A stretch of DNA of 38,617 nt. Source: Arsenicicoccus bolidensis DSM 15745. Lineage in GTDB: Bacteria; Actinomycetota; Actinomycetes; Actinomycetales; Dermatophilaceae. Under the pieces are notes generated by a model that did no database searches, had not been told where the DNA came from, and saw nothing but the letters and a program-made list of their open reading frames with translations. The translations under genes and the position numbers were made by a program. The stretch spans positions 1 through 38,617 of the forward strand of contig NZ_AUFG01000036.1 of the NCBI RefSeq assembly GCF_000426385.1. The letters are read 5' to 3'. This document shows, one piece after another, positions 27,010 through 35,645 of the stretch (within the stretch, counting starts at the first letter, position 1; every line of letters starts with the position of its first letter).

Positions 27010-28155
27010 ATGCAGTTCGGCATCTTCTCGGTCGGCGACGTCACCACGGACCCGACCACCGGTCGCACCCCGACCGAGCACGAGCGCATCACGGCCATGA
27101 CGCAGATCGCCCTCAAGGCCGAGGAGGTCGGCCTGGACGTCTTCGCGACCGGCGAGCACCACAACCCGCCGTTCGTGCCGTCCTCCCCGACCACCCACCT
27201 GGGCTACCTCGCCGCCAAGACCGAGCGTCTGCTGCTGAGCACCGCGACCACCCTGATCACGACCAACGACCCGGTCAAGATCGCGGAGGACTACGCGATG
27301 CTGCAGCACCTGTCGGGCGGTCGGGTCGACCTGATGATGGGCCGCGGCAACACCGGCCCCGTCTACCCGTGGTTCGGCAAGGACATCCGCCAGGGCATCC
27401 CGCTCGCGGTCGAGAACTACCACCTCCTGCGGCGGCTGTGGCGCGAGTCCGTCGTCGACTGGGAGGGTCGGTTCCGCACCCCGCTGCACGGCTACACCTC
27501 GACCCCCGCGCCCCTGGACGGCACCCCACCGTTCGTGTGGCACGGCTCGATCCGCAGCGCCGAGATCGCCGAGCAGGCGGCCTACTACGGCGACGGCTTC
27601 TTCCACAACCACATCTTCTGGGGCCCGGAGCACACCCGGCAGATGGTCTCGCTCTACCGCCAGCGGTTCGAGCACTACGGCCACGGGTCCGCGGACCAGG
27701 CGATCGTCGGGCTCGGCGGACAGGCCTTCATGGCCGAGACCGAGGCGGAGGCCAAGCGTCGCTTCCGGCCCTACTTCGACGTCGCCCCCGTCTACGGCCA
27801 CGGCCCGTCGCTGGAGGAGTTCACCACCGCGACCCCGCTGACCGTCGGCACGCCCGAGATGGTCATCGAGCGGACCCTCGCCTCGGCGGACTACGCCGGT
27901 GACTACCAGCGCCAGCTGTTCCTCATGGACCACGCCGGCCTGCCCCTCGACGTGGTGCTCGAGCAGATCGAGATCCTCGGCCGCGAGGTCGTCCCGACCC
28001 TGCGCACCGAGTTCGAGCGTCGTCGTCCGGCCCACGTGCCGAGCGACCCGCCCACCCACGCCTCGCTCGTGGCCGCCGGACCCGAGTCGCCGCACCACCT
28101 CGTCACGCCGACCGCCTCCCTCGCGTCGGCGGCCACCACGGAGGAGACCGTATGA
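27010..28155 (+). CDS. CE1758-family FMN-dependent luciferase-like monooxygenase
   Basis: This 381-aa (β/α)8 flavin monooxygenase is of the bacterial luciferase superfamily. It opens MQFGIFSVGDVTTDPTTGRTP; FATGEHHNPPFVPSSP and LSGGRVDLMMGRGNTGPVYPWFG are typical. Pairing with the next gene matches the CE1758/CE1759 arrangement named from Corynebacterium efficiens, where the second protein supplies reduced FMN. GGAGGA precedes the ATG at 27010. The C-terminal 40 residues are low complexity. The stop overlaps the next start (ATGA, 28152–28155). The substrate is unknown. Confidence 0.9.
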   Translation: MQFGIFSVGDVTTDPTTGRTPTEHERITAMTQIALKAEEVGLDVFATGEHHNPPFVPSSPTTHLGYLAAKTERLLLSTATTLITTNDPVKIAEDYAMLQHLSGGRVDLMMGRGNTGPVYPWFGKDIRQGIPLAVENYHLLRRLWRESVVDWEGRFRTPLHGYTSTPAPLDGTPPFVWHGSIRSAEIAEQAAYYGDGFFHNHIFWGPEHTRQMVSLYRQRFEHYGHGSADQAIVGLGGQAFMAETEAEAKRRFRPYFDVAPVYGHGPSLEEFTTATPLTVGTPEMVIERTLASADYAGDYQRQLFLMDHAGLPLDVVLEQIEILGREVVPTLRTEFERRRPAHVPSDPPTHASLVAAGPESPHHLVTPTASLASAATTEETV

Positions 28156-28826
28156 CGCGCCGCATCGTCGCCGTCACCGCCGGGCTCTCGCAGCCCTCGT
28201 CCACCCGCCTGCTCACCGACCAGCTCACCGCCGCCGTCACCGCCCAGGTGACGGCGCGCGGGGAGGCCGCCACCGTCGAGGTGATCGAGGTGCGCGAGCT
28301 CGCGACCGACCTCGCCCAGCTGATGACCTCGGGCCTGGCCACGCCGCGGCTGGACGAGGTGCGCGAGCTCGTCTCGTCCGCGGACGGGCTCGTGCTCGTC
28401 ACGCCCGTGTTCAACGGGAGCTATGCCGGCCTGTTCAAGCTGTTCGTCGACGCCCTGTCGCCGGACTCGCTGACCGGGATGCCCGTCATCGTCGCGGCCA
28501 CCGCCGGCACCGCCCGCCACTCGCTGGTCCTGGACTTCGCGATGCGGCCGCTGCTCACCTATCTGCGCGCCGTCGTCGTGCCCACCGGGGTCTTCGCCGC
28601 GACCGAGGACTTCGGCGGCGCCGAGGCCGGGTCGGGGCTGGCCTCCCGGGTGCGCCGCGCGGCGTCCGAGCTGGCCGCGCTGGTCGTGGCCGAGACCGGG
28701 GCGGTGGCGGGGTTCGCCGAGGGCTCGGCCGACCGGGACCGGTCGGACCGTGCCGCCCGCTCCTCCGGCGTCGGGCTCGCGCCGGTGACCCCCTTCGAGC
28801 AGCTGCTGGCGGGGCACACGGGCTAG
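28152..28826 (+). CDS. CE1759-family FMN reductase
   Basis: This 224-aa NAD(P)H:FMN reductase has a flavodoxin-like fold. It has the GLSQPSSTRLLTDQL phosphate-binding loop (about 11–25), VLVTPVFNGSYAGLFKLFVD (about 80–99) and the following ATAGTARHSL. It should provide reduced flavin to the monooxygenase encoded just upstream, with which it overlaps by 4 nt. The last 50 residues vary and are Ala/Asp/Arg-rich. Its TAG stop (28824–28826) doubles as the start of the next gene's −10 box. Confidence 0.9.
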   Translation: MTRRIVAVTAGLSQPSSTRLLTDQLTAAVTAQVTARGEAATVEVIEVRELATDLAQLMTSGLATPRLDEVRELVSSADGLVLVTPVFNGSYAGLFKLFVDALSPDSLTGMPVIVAATAGTARHSLVLDFAMRPLLTYLRAVVVPTGVFAATEDFGGAEAGSGLASRVRRAASELAALVVAETGAVAGFAEGSADRDRSDRAARSSGVGLAPVTPFEQLLAGHTG

Positions 28827-28829
28827 GGT
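28824..28829 (+). promoter_or_regulatory. −10 box TAGGGT of the PAP2 gene, overlapping an upstream stop codon
   Basis: TAGGGT begins with the stop codon of the FMN reductase gene and lies 7 nt (TCGGCCC) before the ATG at 28837. No Shine-Dalgarno is present. Confidence 0.5.
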
Positions 28830-28836
28830 TCGGCCC

Positions 28837-29475
28837 ATGGCTCACCCCCTCGCCCCCTGGTTGCGTCACGTCGTGCTGCCGGGGGCGGGGATCAGCGTCG
28901 GCATCGCCGCCCTCGGGCGCGTCATCGAGGGGCCCCTGCAGGGCTGGCCGGCCGAGGACGAGCTCAACCGCTGGTGCGTGCGTCACCGCACGCCCCTGGG
29001 CAACGCCCTCACCTGGGTGCCGTCCACGTATGCCGACACGCCCGCCACGATCGTCATGTCGCTGGTGTACGGCGGGTGGCTGTGGCGCGAGACCCGCAGC
29101 GTGCGCGAGACCGTCGCGCCGCTCGCCGCCATCACGGTCGAGACGGTGTGCTTCATGAGCGCTGCTCGGGTGGTCGGGCGCGAGCGTCCCGACGTGCCCT
29201 GGCTCGACAAGCCCGCCCACACCTCCAGCTTCCCGTCGGGGCACACCGGCGCCACGACCGCGATGAGCCTCACCGTCGCGCACGCCATCGCCCGCCGGGA
29301 CGTGCCCGGCTCGCGCGGTCTCGCGCAGGCGATCCGGTGGGGTGTGCCGGTCAGCGTCGCCGCGTCTCGCGTCTATCGGGGGATGCACCATCCCTCGGAC
29401 GTCGTCGTGGGGTCGCTGCTGGGCGCGTGGACGGCGGGTGCCGTGCGGCGGGCCCTCGGCATACCCACGCTGTAG
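28837..29475 (+). CDS. PAP2-family membrane phosphatase
   Basis: This 212-aa integral membrane phosphatase is of the PAP2/vanadium haloperoxidase type, which acts on lipid phosphates or diphosphates such as undecaprenyl-PP or phosphatidic acid. The three motifs are visible: VGRERPDVP (motif 1, shortened from KxxxxxxRP), SFPSGHT (motif 2, catalytic His) and SRVYRGMHHPSDV (motif 3, nucleophilic His). The start is the ATG at 28837. The substrate is not predictable. A long palindrome follows 33 bp after the stop. Confidence 0.88.
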   Translation: MAHPLAPWLRHVVLPGAGISVGIAALGRVIEGPLQGWPAEDELNRWCVRHRTPLGNALTWVPSTYADTPATIVMSLVYGGWLWRETRSVRETVAPLAAITVETVCFMSAARVVGRERPDVPWLDKPAHTSSFPSGHTGATTAMSLTVAHAIARRDVPGSRGLAQAIRWGVPVSVAASRVYRGMHHPSDVVVGSLLGAWTAGAVRRALGIPTL

Positions 29476-29508
29476 CCCTCTCGGGGCCTCTGCCCGAGCG
29501 TCGCGCGC

Positions 29509-29573
29509 TCGTTGAGAGGCGACAGATGGGGGTTATGGAGGTCGGTTGACCCCCATCTGTCGCCTCTCAACGA
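29509..29573. terminator. perfect 25-bp palindrome between PAP2 and dusB genes
   Basis: Arms 29509–29533 and 29549–29573 are perfectly complementary around a 15-nt loop. There is no T-tract, and the flanking genes are co-directional. The length and perfection exceed a usual terminator. Confidence 0.65.
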
Positions 29574-29679
29574 TGGGGCGGCGGCGCTGGTGGGGGTGAG
29601 GGCGGCGGGCGCTCGGCATACCGGCCCGTGTTGGCACCCGGCCACTGCACCCGGCGCGGCCTGAGACAATCGACGGGAT

Positions 29680-30867
29680 ATGACTGCTGTCCTCCCGCCC
29701 CTCGTCATCGGCCGCCACACCTATGAGTCCCCGGTCGTGCTCGCGCCCATGGCCGGGATCACCAACCGTGCCTTCCGCCGCCTGTGCCGCGAGCACGGGG
29801 CCGCCGGGCTCGCGGCGGCGGGCACGCCGGGCGCCAAGCAGCTCTTCGTGTCCGAGATGATCACCACCCGCGCCCTGGTCGAGCGCGTCCCCCTGACGAT
29901 GAAGCTCATCGAGATGGACGAGGACGAGTCTCCCCGGGGGATCCAGCTGTATGGCGTCGACCCGGTCACCGTCGGGCAGGCCGCCCGCATCATAGCGACC
30001 GAGGACCGCGCCGACCACATCGACATGAACTTCGGCTGCCCCGTGGCCAAGGTCACGCGCAAGGGCGGCGGCTCGGCGCTGCCGTGGAAGACGGAGTGGT
30101 TCCGCGCCATCGTCCGGGCCGCCGTGCGCGAGGCCGCACCGTACGACATCCCCGTGACGGTCAAGATGCGTGTGGGGATCGACGCCGACCACGTCACCTA
30201 TCTTGAGGCCGGCCGGATCGCCGAGCAGGAGGGTGCCTCCGCCGTCGCGCTGCACGGCCGCACCGCCAACCAGCACTACTCGGGGCAGGCGGACTGGTCC
30301 ACGATCGCCCGGCTCAAGGAGGCCGTGACGACGATCCCCGTGCTCGGTAACGGCGACATCTGGTCCGCCGAGGACGCGGTGCGGATGGTGCGCGAGACGG
30401 GGTGCGACGGGGTCGTGGTGGGGCGCGGCTGCCTGGGGCGGCCGTGGCTGTTCGCGGACCTCGCGGCAGCCTTCGCCGGCGTGACCTATCGCGCGCGGCC
30501 GAACCTCGGCGAGGTGGGGGACACCATGCGCCGGCACGCGGCCTACCTCGCCGACTTCTACGAGGACGAGGGCAAGGCCTGCCGCGACATCCGCAAGCAC
30601 ATCGCGTGGTACCTCAAGGGATTTCCCGCCGGCCACGACGTCCGCAACCGCCTGGCCCTGGTTGACTCCCTGGCCGCGCTGGACGAGCTGATCTTGACGC
30701 TGGACCCGTCGGTGCCATGGCCGGACGAGGCCGCCGAGGGACCACGGGGGCGGGCGGGGTCGCCCAAGGCCGTGGCCCTGCCCGACGGGTGGCTGGACTC
30801 GCCGCAGATCGACGAGCGCCAGCAGCGGCTCATCGCCGAGGCCGAGCTGAGCGTCAGCGGCGGCTGA
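29680..30867 (+). CDS. dusB: tRNA-dihydrouridine synthase B
   Basis: This 395-aa FMN enzyme reduces uridine to dihydrouridine in the tRNA D-loop. The TIM barrel opens LAPMAGITNRAFRRLC. The catalytic Cys120 is in MNFGCPVAKV, the FMN-contacting LHGRTANQHYSG and GNGDIWSAEDA are present, and VVGRGCLGRPWLF completes the site. A helical C-terminal domain with KACRDIRKHIAWYLKG follows. Between EHG and FVSEM there is an extra Ala/Gly-rich segment (about 41–54) that many homologues lack. GACAAT (29665–29670) is a likely −10, 9 nt before the ATG. It ends convergent with a sulfurtransferase gene. Confidence 0.93.
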   Translation: MTAVLPPLVIGRHTYESPVVLAPMAGITNRAFRRLCREHGAAGLAAAGTPGAKQLFVSEMITTRALVERVPLTMKLIEMDEDESPRGIQLYGVDPVTVGQAARIIATEDRADHIDMNFGCPVAKVTRKGGGSALPWKTEWFRAIVRAAVREAAPYDIPVTVKMRVGIDADHVTYLEAGRIAEQEGASAVALHGRTANQHYSGQADWSTIARLKEAVTTIPVLGNGDIWSAEDAVRMVRETGCDGVVVGRGCLGRPWLFADLAAAFAGVTYRARPNLGEVGDTMRRHAAYLADFYEDEGKACRDIRKHIAWYLKGFPAGHDVRNRLALVDSLAALDELILTLDPSVPWPDEAAEGPRGRAGSPKAVALPDGWLDSPQIDERQQRLIAEAELSVSGG

Positions 30868-30886
30868 GCACCGGGGGCGGGGGCTG

Positions 30887-30898
30887 CGGCATACGGCC
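30887..30898 (+). repeat. copy of the recurring 12-mer CGGCATACGGCC
   Basis: An exact copy lies in the 39-bp gap between the convergent dusB and sulfurtransferase genes. Confidence 0.6.
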
Positions 30899-30906
30899 TG
30901 GACCGC

Positions 30907-31773
30907 TCAGGCGCCGGTCTCGACCGGCCGACTCGGGTCGGTGATGTAGTCGCTCCACGACCCCGCATAGACGGCCAGGTCGTCGCTGATGCCGACCGCC
31001 GCCGCGGCCAGGGCGACGTGGCAGGCCTGCACCCCGGACCCGCAGTAGACGCCGACGGTGCTGCCGTCGTGCACGTCGCGCCGGTGGAAGCGGGCGAGCA
31101 GCTCGTCGCGGGGCAGGAAGCGCCCCTCGTCGTCGACCAGCTCGAGCGCGGGCAGGGAGACAGCACCGGGGATGTGCCCGGCGACGGGGTCGACGGTCTC
31201 GTCCTCGCCCTTGAACCGGTTGGCCGGGCGGGCGTCGAGCAGCGTGCCGCTCTCGGCGTAGCGCAGCGCCTGGTCGGCGTCCAGCACGGTCAGGGCACCG
31301 GGCCCCACCTCGACGTCGCCCGGCTCGGGCGTGACCTCGCCGGTCTCGACGGGCAGGTCCGCGGCCTGCCACGCGCCCCAGCCCCCGTCGAGGACGCTGA
31401 CCTCGGCGTGGCCGGCGTGCCGCAGGAGCCACCAGGCCCGGGACGCGGCGATCGAGCGCCAGTCGTCGTAGACCACGACCGGGCGGTCCCTGCGCACACC
31501 GGCGGCGCACAGCCCGGCCTGCAGCTGCTCGGGCCGGGGGAGCGGGTGCCGGCCACCTGCGCCGTCCGGGCGGACGTCGGCCAGGACGGTGTCCAGGTCC
31601 ACGTAGGCCGCCCCCGGCACGTGGCCGGCGGCGTGCTGCTCGCGACCGTCGGATCGACCCATGGCGTAGCGGACGTCCAGGACGACGGGCCGGTGCTCGA
31701 CGGGGGCACGCAACGCCTCGCCGAGCTCGTGGACCGAGATCAGGGGCAGACGGGACAACGGCGTCGTGGTCAT
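30907..31773 (-). CDS. two-domain rhodanese-type sulfurtransferase
   Basis: This 288-aa protein resembles thiosulfate or 3-mercaptopyruvate sulfurtransferases. The inactive N-terminal rhodanese domain (about 10–150) has VVVYDDW where the Cys would be, and ends LDGGWGAW. The active C-terminal domain (about 165–280) has the catalytic Cys244 in VYCGSGVQACH. The loop CGSGV(Q/T) favours thiosulfate or mercaptopyruvate, but the donor is not certain. The start is the ATG at 31773, with TAGGCT 7 nt upstream and no Shine-Dalgarno. Confidence 0.9.
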   Translation of the reverse strand: MTTTPLSRLPLISVHELGEALRAPVEHRPVVLDVRYAMGRSDGREQHAAGHVPGAAYVDLDTVLADVRPDGAGGRHPLPRPEQLQAGLCAAGVRRDRPVVVYDDWRSIAASRAWWLLRHAGHAEVSVLDGGWGAWQAADLPVETGEVTPEPGDVEVGPGALTVLDADQALRYAESGTLLDARPANRFKGEDETVDPVAGHIPGAVSLPALELVDDEGRFLPRDELLARFHRRDVHDGSTVGVYCGSGVQACHVALAAAAVGISDDLAVYAGSWSDYITDPSRPVETGA

Positions 31774-31780
31774 GGCGCCA

Positions 31781-31786
31781 AGCCTA
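31781..31786 (-). promoter_or_regulatory. −10 box TAGGCT of the sulfurtransferase gene (leaderless)
   Basis: On the minus strand TAGGCT is followed by 7 nt (TGGCGCC) and the ATG at 31773. The dgt −10 candidate TAGAGT (31827–31832) faces the other way. Confidence 0.5.
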
Positions 31787-31864
31787 GGCCTCGGGCCGCG
31801 TGGAGGGGTCTGTCGGTGGGGCGCCCTAGAGTGCTGGCTCAGAGGTGAGGAGGGGTTGATCGAG

Positions 31865-33130
31865 ATGACGCAGCAGGGACATCCGGCCTACGAGGGGTAT
31901 GCCGCGGCCGACCGTGATCGGTGGGTCGGCGAGGACCCGGCGCAGAAGTCGGGGGACCGGGACGACTTCGCGCGGGACCGGGCACGACTGGTGCACTCGG
32001 CGTCGCTGCGGCGGTTGTCGGCCAAGACGCAGGTCGTGCGTCCGGGGTCGAGCGACTTCGTCCGCAACCGGCTGACCCACTCCCTCGAGGTCGCCCAGAT
32101 CGGGCGCGAGCTCGGCGGCGCGCTGGGGTGCAACGCCGACGTGGTCGACACCGCGTGCCTGGCCCACGACCTGGGCCATCCGCCGTTCGGCCACAACGGC
32201 GAGCAGGCGCTCGACGAGATCGCCCAGGACATCGGGGGATTCGAGGGAAACGCCCAGACCTTCAGGCTCCTGGTGCGGCTCGAGGCCAAGCGCTTCCACC
32301 CCGGCACCGACCGCTCGGCGGGGCTCAACCTGACGCGGGCCAGCCTGGACGCCTCGTGCAAGTACCCGTGGGGACGCGGCCAGGGACCGACGGTGACCCG
32401 CAAGTTCGGGGTCTACGACGACGACCTCGAGGCCTTCGACTGGGTGCGCGAAGGGTCGCCGACGAGCCATCGGTGCATCGAGGCGCAGACGATGGACTGG
32501 TCGGACGACGTCGCCTACTCCGTGCACGACGTCGAGGACGCCATCGCCTCCGGGGGCCTCGACGTGCGCGAGCTCCACCGCGGGGCGGCGGTGGAGCACG
32601 TCCTGCCGATCGCCCGGGACCGCTACGCCAGCGACGTCGAGATCGGGTCGCTGGAGGAGGCCTACTGGCGCCTGGTCGTGCCACACCTGGTGCCGGTGAC
32701 CTTCGACGGCGGGTCGCGCCGTGACCTCGCGCGGCTCAAGGACCTGACCTCTCGCCTGGTGGGGCGGTTCGCCGGGGCTGCCGAGCGAGCGACGCGGGAG
32801 CGCTACGGTCACGGTCCGCTCACCCGGTATGCCGCCAACCTGGTCGTGCCCGAGGACGTGCGCGCCGAGGTCGCCGTCCTCAAGGCCATCGCGGCGCACT
32901 ACGTCATGCAGACCCGCGAGCGCGTGGACCTCATGGTGCAGGAGCGCATCGTCGTCGCGGGGCTGGTCGAGGGCTTCCTCGCGGACCCCGAGGCCCGGCT
33001 CGACCGCGAGCTGCTCGCGGACCACCGGGCCGCCGAGACCGACGGGGAGCGGCTGCGGGTCGTGGTGGACCAGGTCGCCAGCCTCACCGACGCCCGTGCC
33101 CTCGCCCTGCACCAGGCCTGGCGCGGGTGA
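31865..33130 (+). CDS. dgt: deoxyguanosinetriphosphate triphosphohydrolase-like protein
   Basis: This 421-aa HD-domain dNTPase hydrolyses dNTPs to nucleoside and triphosphate. The HD signature is LTHSLEVAQ followed by CLAHDLGHPPFGHNGEQAL; the later MDWSDDVAYSVHDVEDA gives further metal ligands. FEGNAQTFRLLVRLE is typical of the actinobacterial Dgt-like subfamily. I chose the ATG at 31865; a TTG at 31856 would sit too close to the GAGGAGG. The promoter −10 is likely TAGAGT (31827–31832). It precedes dnaG, as in mycobacteria and relatives. Confidence 0.93.
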   Translation: MTQQGHPAYEGYAAADRDRWVGEDPAQKSGDRDDFARDRARLVHSASLRRLSAKTQVVRPGSSDFVRNRLTHSLEVAQIGRELGGALGCNADVVDTACLAHDLGHPPFGHNGEQALDEIAQDIGGFEGNAQTFRLLVRLEAKRFHPGTDRSAGLNLTRASLDASCKYPWGRGQGPTVTRKFGVYDDDLEAFDWVREGSPTSHRCIEAQTMDWSDDVAYSVHDVEDAIASGGLDVRELHRGAAVEHVLPIARDRYASDVEIGSLEEAYWRLVVPHLVPVTFDGGSRRDLARLKDLTSRLVGRFAGAAERATRERYGHGPLTRYAANLVVPEDVRAEVAVLKAIAAHYVMQTRERVDLMVQERIVVAGLVEGFLADPEARLDRELLADHRAAETDGERLRVVVDQVASLTDARALALHQAWRG

Positions 33131-33147
33131 GGGTGCCTCGTGCGCTC

Positions 33148-33159
33148 CGGCATACGGCC
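33148..33159 (+). repeat. copy of the recurring 12-mer CGGCATACGGCC
   Basis: An exact copy ends directly at the dnaG −10 candidate TAGACT (33160–33165). Confidence 0.6.
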
Positions 33160-33192
33160 TAGACTCGACCCGACGACGACGGGGAGGTGCAG

Positions 33193-35100
33193 GTGGCGCT
33201 GATCAAGCCCGAGGACATCGCGCAGGTCAAGGAGCGCACTTCGATCGAGGACGTCGTCCGCGAGCACGTCACCCTCCGCAGCGCCGGGCCGGGCAGCCTC
33301 AAGGGGTTGTGCCCCTTCCACGACGAGAAGACGCCGTCGTTCACCGTGCGTCTGGCCGTCGGGGCCTACCACTGCTTCGGCTGCGGCGAAGGCGGCGACG
33401 TCATCCGCTTCGTGCAGGAGGTCGACCACCTCAGCTTCGTCGAGGCGGTCGAGCGGCTGGCGGCGAGGGCCGGCGTGGAGCTGCGCTACGAGGACGGCGA
33501 GGCGCCGCAGCGCGAGCCCGCCGGCAAGCGGCAGCGGCTGGTCGAGGCCCACCGCGTCGCGTCGGAGTTCTACGCCGAGGCGCTGCTGGCCATGCCCGAG
33601 GCGCGCGCAGGCCGAGACTTCCTGCGCGCCAAGGGTTTCAGCGGCAAGGACTGCGCGGTTTTCGGCGTCGGCTATGCGCCGCGAGGTGGCGAGCTGATCA
33701 CCGACCACCTGCGCTCCAAGGGCTTCACGGACGACGAGATCGTCACGTCGGGCCTGTCGGCCCAGGGGCGGCGGGGACCCTACGACCGGTTCCGGGGTCG
33801 CGTGGTCTGGCCGATCCGCGACGTCACCGGCGACACCGTCGGCTTCGGCGCGCGGCGCATCTTCGACGACGACCGCATCGAGGCCAAGTACCTCAACACG
33901 TCCGAGACGCCGATCTACAAGAAGACCTCCGTGCTCTACGGCCTGGACCTGGCCAAGCGCGCCATGGCCCGGGACCGGCAGGCGGTGATCGTCGAGGGCT
34001 ACACCGACGTGATGGCCTGCCACCTCGCCGGGGTCGAGCAAGCGGTCGCGACCTGCGGCACGTCCTTCGGCGTCGACCACATCAAGACGCTGCGGCGGAT
34101 CCTGCGCGACGAGGCGGGACAGTCTCCGGCCAAGGTCATCTTCACCTTCGACGGTGACGCCGCCGGGCAGAAGGCCGCCATGCGGGCCTTCGCGGAGGAC
34201 CAGCGGTGGGCGTCGCAGAGCTTCGTGGCGGTCGCGGACGCCGGGCAGGACCCCAACGAGCTGCGGCAGTCCGGCGGCGACGACGCCGTGCGGCACCTCG
34301 TCGAGGACGCCGTCCCGATGTTCGAGTTCGCCGTCCGCACCACCATCGGCCGCTTCGACCTGGAGACGGCCGAGGGCCGGGTCATGGCGATCCGGTCGGT
34401 TGCGCCGATCATCGCCGGGATCCGCGACCAGGGCCTGCGCCCGGAGTACATCCGGACCGTCGCGGGCTGGCTCGGTGTGACGGTGGAGCAGGTCGCCCAC
34501 GAGGTCACCACCGCGGGGCAGGCCGCCACCCGGGTGCCGGTCTCCCCACCCGCGCACGCCCAGGCCCCCGAGGCGACGCAAGACCCCCGCAGCACGGCCC
34601 TGCCGAGGCCGGACCTGCGCGACCCCGTCGTCTTCGCCGAGCACCAGCTCCTGCAGTGCCTGCTGCAGTACCCCTCGTTGTTCGACCCCGAGGAGGTCGA
34701 CGGCCTCGCCCCCGAGGCGATGGTCGCACCCGCCTACCAGCTCGTGCTGCAGGCGGTGCAGGAGGCCGGGGGACTGTCGACCGCCGTCGCCGTGTCCGGC
34801 CAGGCCTGGACCACCGCCGTCACCGAGCACGCCGACGAGGAGGTCCGGCCGCTGCTGCACGAGCTCGCCGTCGCGCCCGTGCCCACCCGGCTCGACGCGT
34901 CCACCGGCATCCCCAGCCGGCGCTACACCGACGAGCTGATCCGTCGGGTGCGCGAGGTGACGCTCCGCCGACGCATCGCCGACGCGATCAGTGCGCTGCA
35001 GCGCATGGACCCCGCCCAGCCCGGGGAGTCCCGCGCCCTCGGCATCCGCATCCAAGGGCTCCAGCGCGAGCTCGCCGTCCTCCGATCGGAGATGTCCTGA
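33193..35100 (+). CDS. dnaG: DNA primase
   Basis: DnaG (635 aa) synthesises RNA primers at the replication fork. The CHC2 zinc-ribbon has Cys40, His43, Cys61 and Cys64. The TOPRIM core has Glu268 in VEGYTDVMA and Asp320/Asp322 in FDGDAAG. The C-terminal part (about 470–635) is the DnaB-interacting helical domain after a Pro/Ala linker. I chose the GTG at 33193, with GGGGAG 6 nt upstream; a GTG at 33187 adds two residues. TAGACT (33160–33165) is a likely −10. The stop overlaps the start of the next gene (TGATG). Confidence 0.96.
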   Translation: MALIKPEDIAQVKERTSIEDVVREHVTLRSAGPGSLKGLCPFHDEKTPSFTVRLAVGAYHCFGCGEGGDVIRFVQEVDHLSFVEAVERLAARAGVELRYEDGEAPQREPAGKRQRLVEAHRVASEFYAEALLAMPEARAGRDFLRAKGFSGKDCAVFGVGYAPRGGELITDHLRSKGFTDDEIVTSGLSAQGRRGPYDRFRGRVVWPIRDVTGDTVGFGARRIFDDDRIEAKYLNTSETPIYKKTSVLYGLDLAKRAMARDRQAVIVEGYTDVMACHLAGVEQAVATCGTSFGVDHIKTLRRILRDEAGQSPAKVIFTFDGDAAGQKAAMRAFAEDQRWASQSFVAVADAGQDPNELRQSGGDDAVRHLVEDAVPMFEFAVRTTIGRFDLETAEGRVMAIRSVAPIIAGIRDQGLRPEYIRTVAGWLGVTVEQVAHEVTTAGQAATRVPVSPPAHAQAPEATQDPRSTALPRPDLRDPVVFAEHQLLQCLLQYPSLFDPEEVDGLAPEAMVAPAYQLVLQAVQEAGGLSTAVAVSGQAWTTAVTEHADEEVRPLLHELAVAPVPTRLDASTGIPSRRYTDELIRRVREVTLRRRIADAISALQRMDPAQPGESRALGIRIQGLQRELAVLRSEMS

Positions 35101-35645
35101 TGGTGTCCTGGCCCAGGCGCGCCACCCAGCACCCCAAGACGACGCTGTCGCGGACCGAGCTCGACCGGCTCGGCCTCACCCGGCAGGACCGGGTGCTCGC
35201 CGTGCTGGAGTCGCCCTCGTCCGAGCTGCGCCTCGTCATCACCCAGCACCAGCTCGTGCTGCTCCCGGACGCCGGGACACCGGTGGCCCGCCCCTGGCAC
35301 CTCGTGGACCGGGGCTCCTGGTCCCGCGAGGACGAGGCGCTCACGGTCACGTGGGTCGACGGGCCCGAGCCCTGGCGGTTCGTGCTGCCGCAGCCCGACC
35401 CCACCGCCCTCGCGGCCCTGCGGGAGCGGGTCCAGGCCAGCGTCATCACCCATCACGACGTCAAGGTCGCCCACGGGCGGGGGAGCGTGCGGGTGGTCGT
35501 CCGGCAGGAGCTGGCGACCCGTGAGGTGCTGGTGCAGACGCTCTACGGCCAGGGCGTCCCGGCTGGCGATCATGTCGTGCAGCGCGCCGTGGCGGCCGCC
35601 ACCGCGGAGCTGCGCGACGCCGTGGGGCTGCCGCCGGAGGAGTGA
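35100..35645 (+). CDS. unknown protein coupled to dnaG
   Basis: I do not recognise this 181-aa soluble protein. It appears to hold strand-rich repeats (RVLAVLESPSSELRLVITQHQLVLL, then HLVDRGSWSREDEALTVTWVDG) and an ending GDHVVQRAVAAATAELRDAV, which looks like a helix. The ATG at 35100 overlaps the dnaG stop by one base, so translation is coupled. The pattern of W-H-L-V…G-x-W and L-P-Q-P suggests a small β-barrel, similar to hypothetical proteins beside dnaG in related genomes. Its last six codons and stop are repeated in tandem downstream. Confidence 0.75.
   Translation: MVSWPRRATQHPKTTLSRTELDRLGLTRQDRVLAVLESPSSELRLVITQHQLVLLPDAGTPVARPWHLVDRGSWSREDEALTVTWVDGPEPWRFVLPQPDPTALAALRERVQASVITHHDVKVAHGRGSVRVVVRQELATREVLVQTLYGQGVPAGDHVVQRAVAAATAELRDAVGLPPEE

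Noticed and set aside
32899-35055. 718-aa open frame opposite dgt and dnaG
   Set aside because: Antisense shadow of dnaG, which has all its catalytic motifs on the plus strand.
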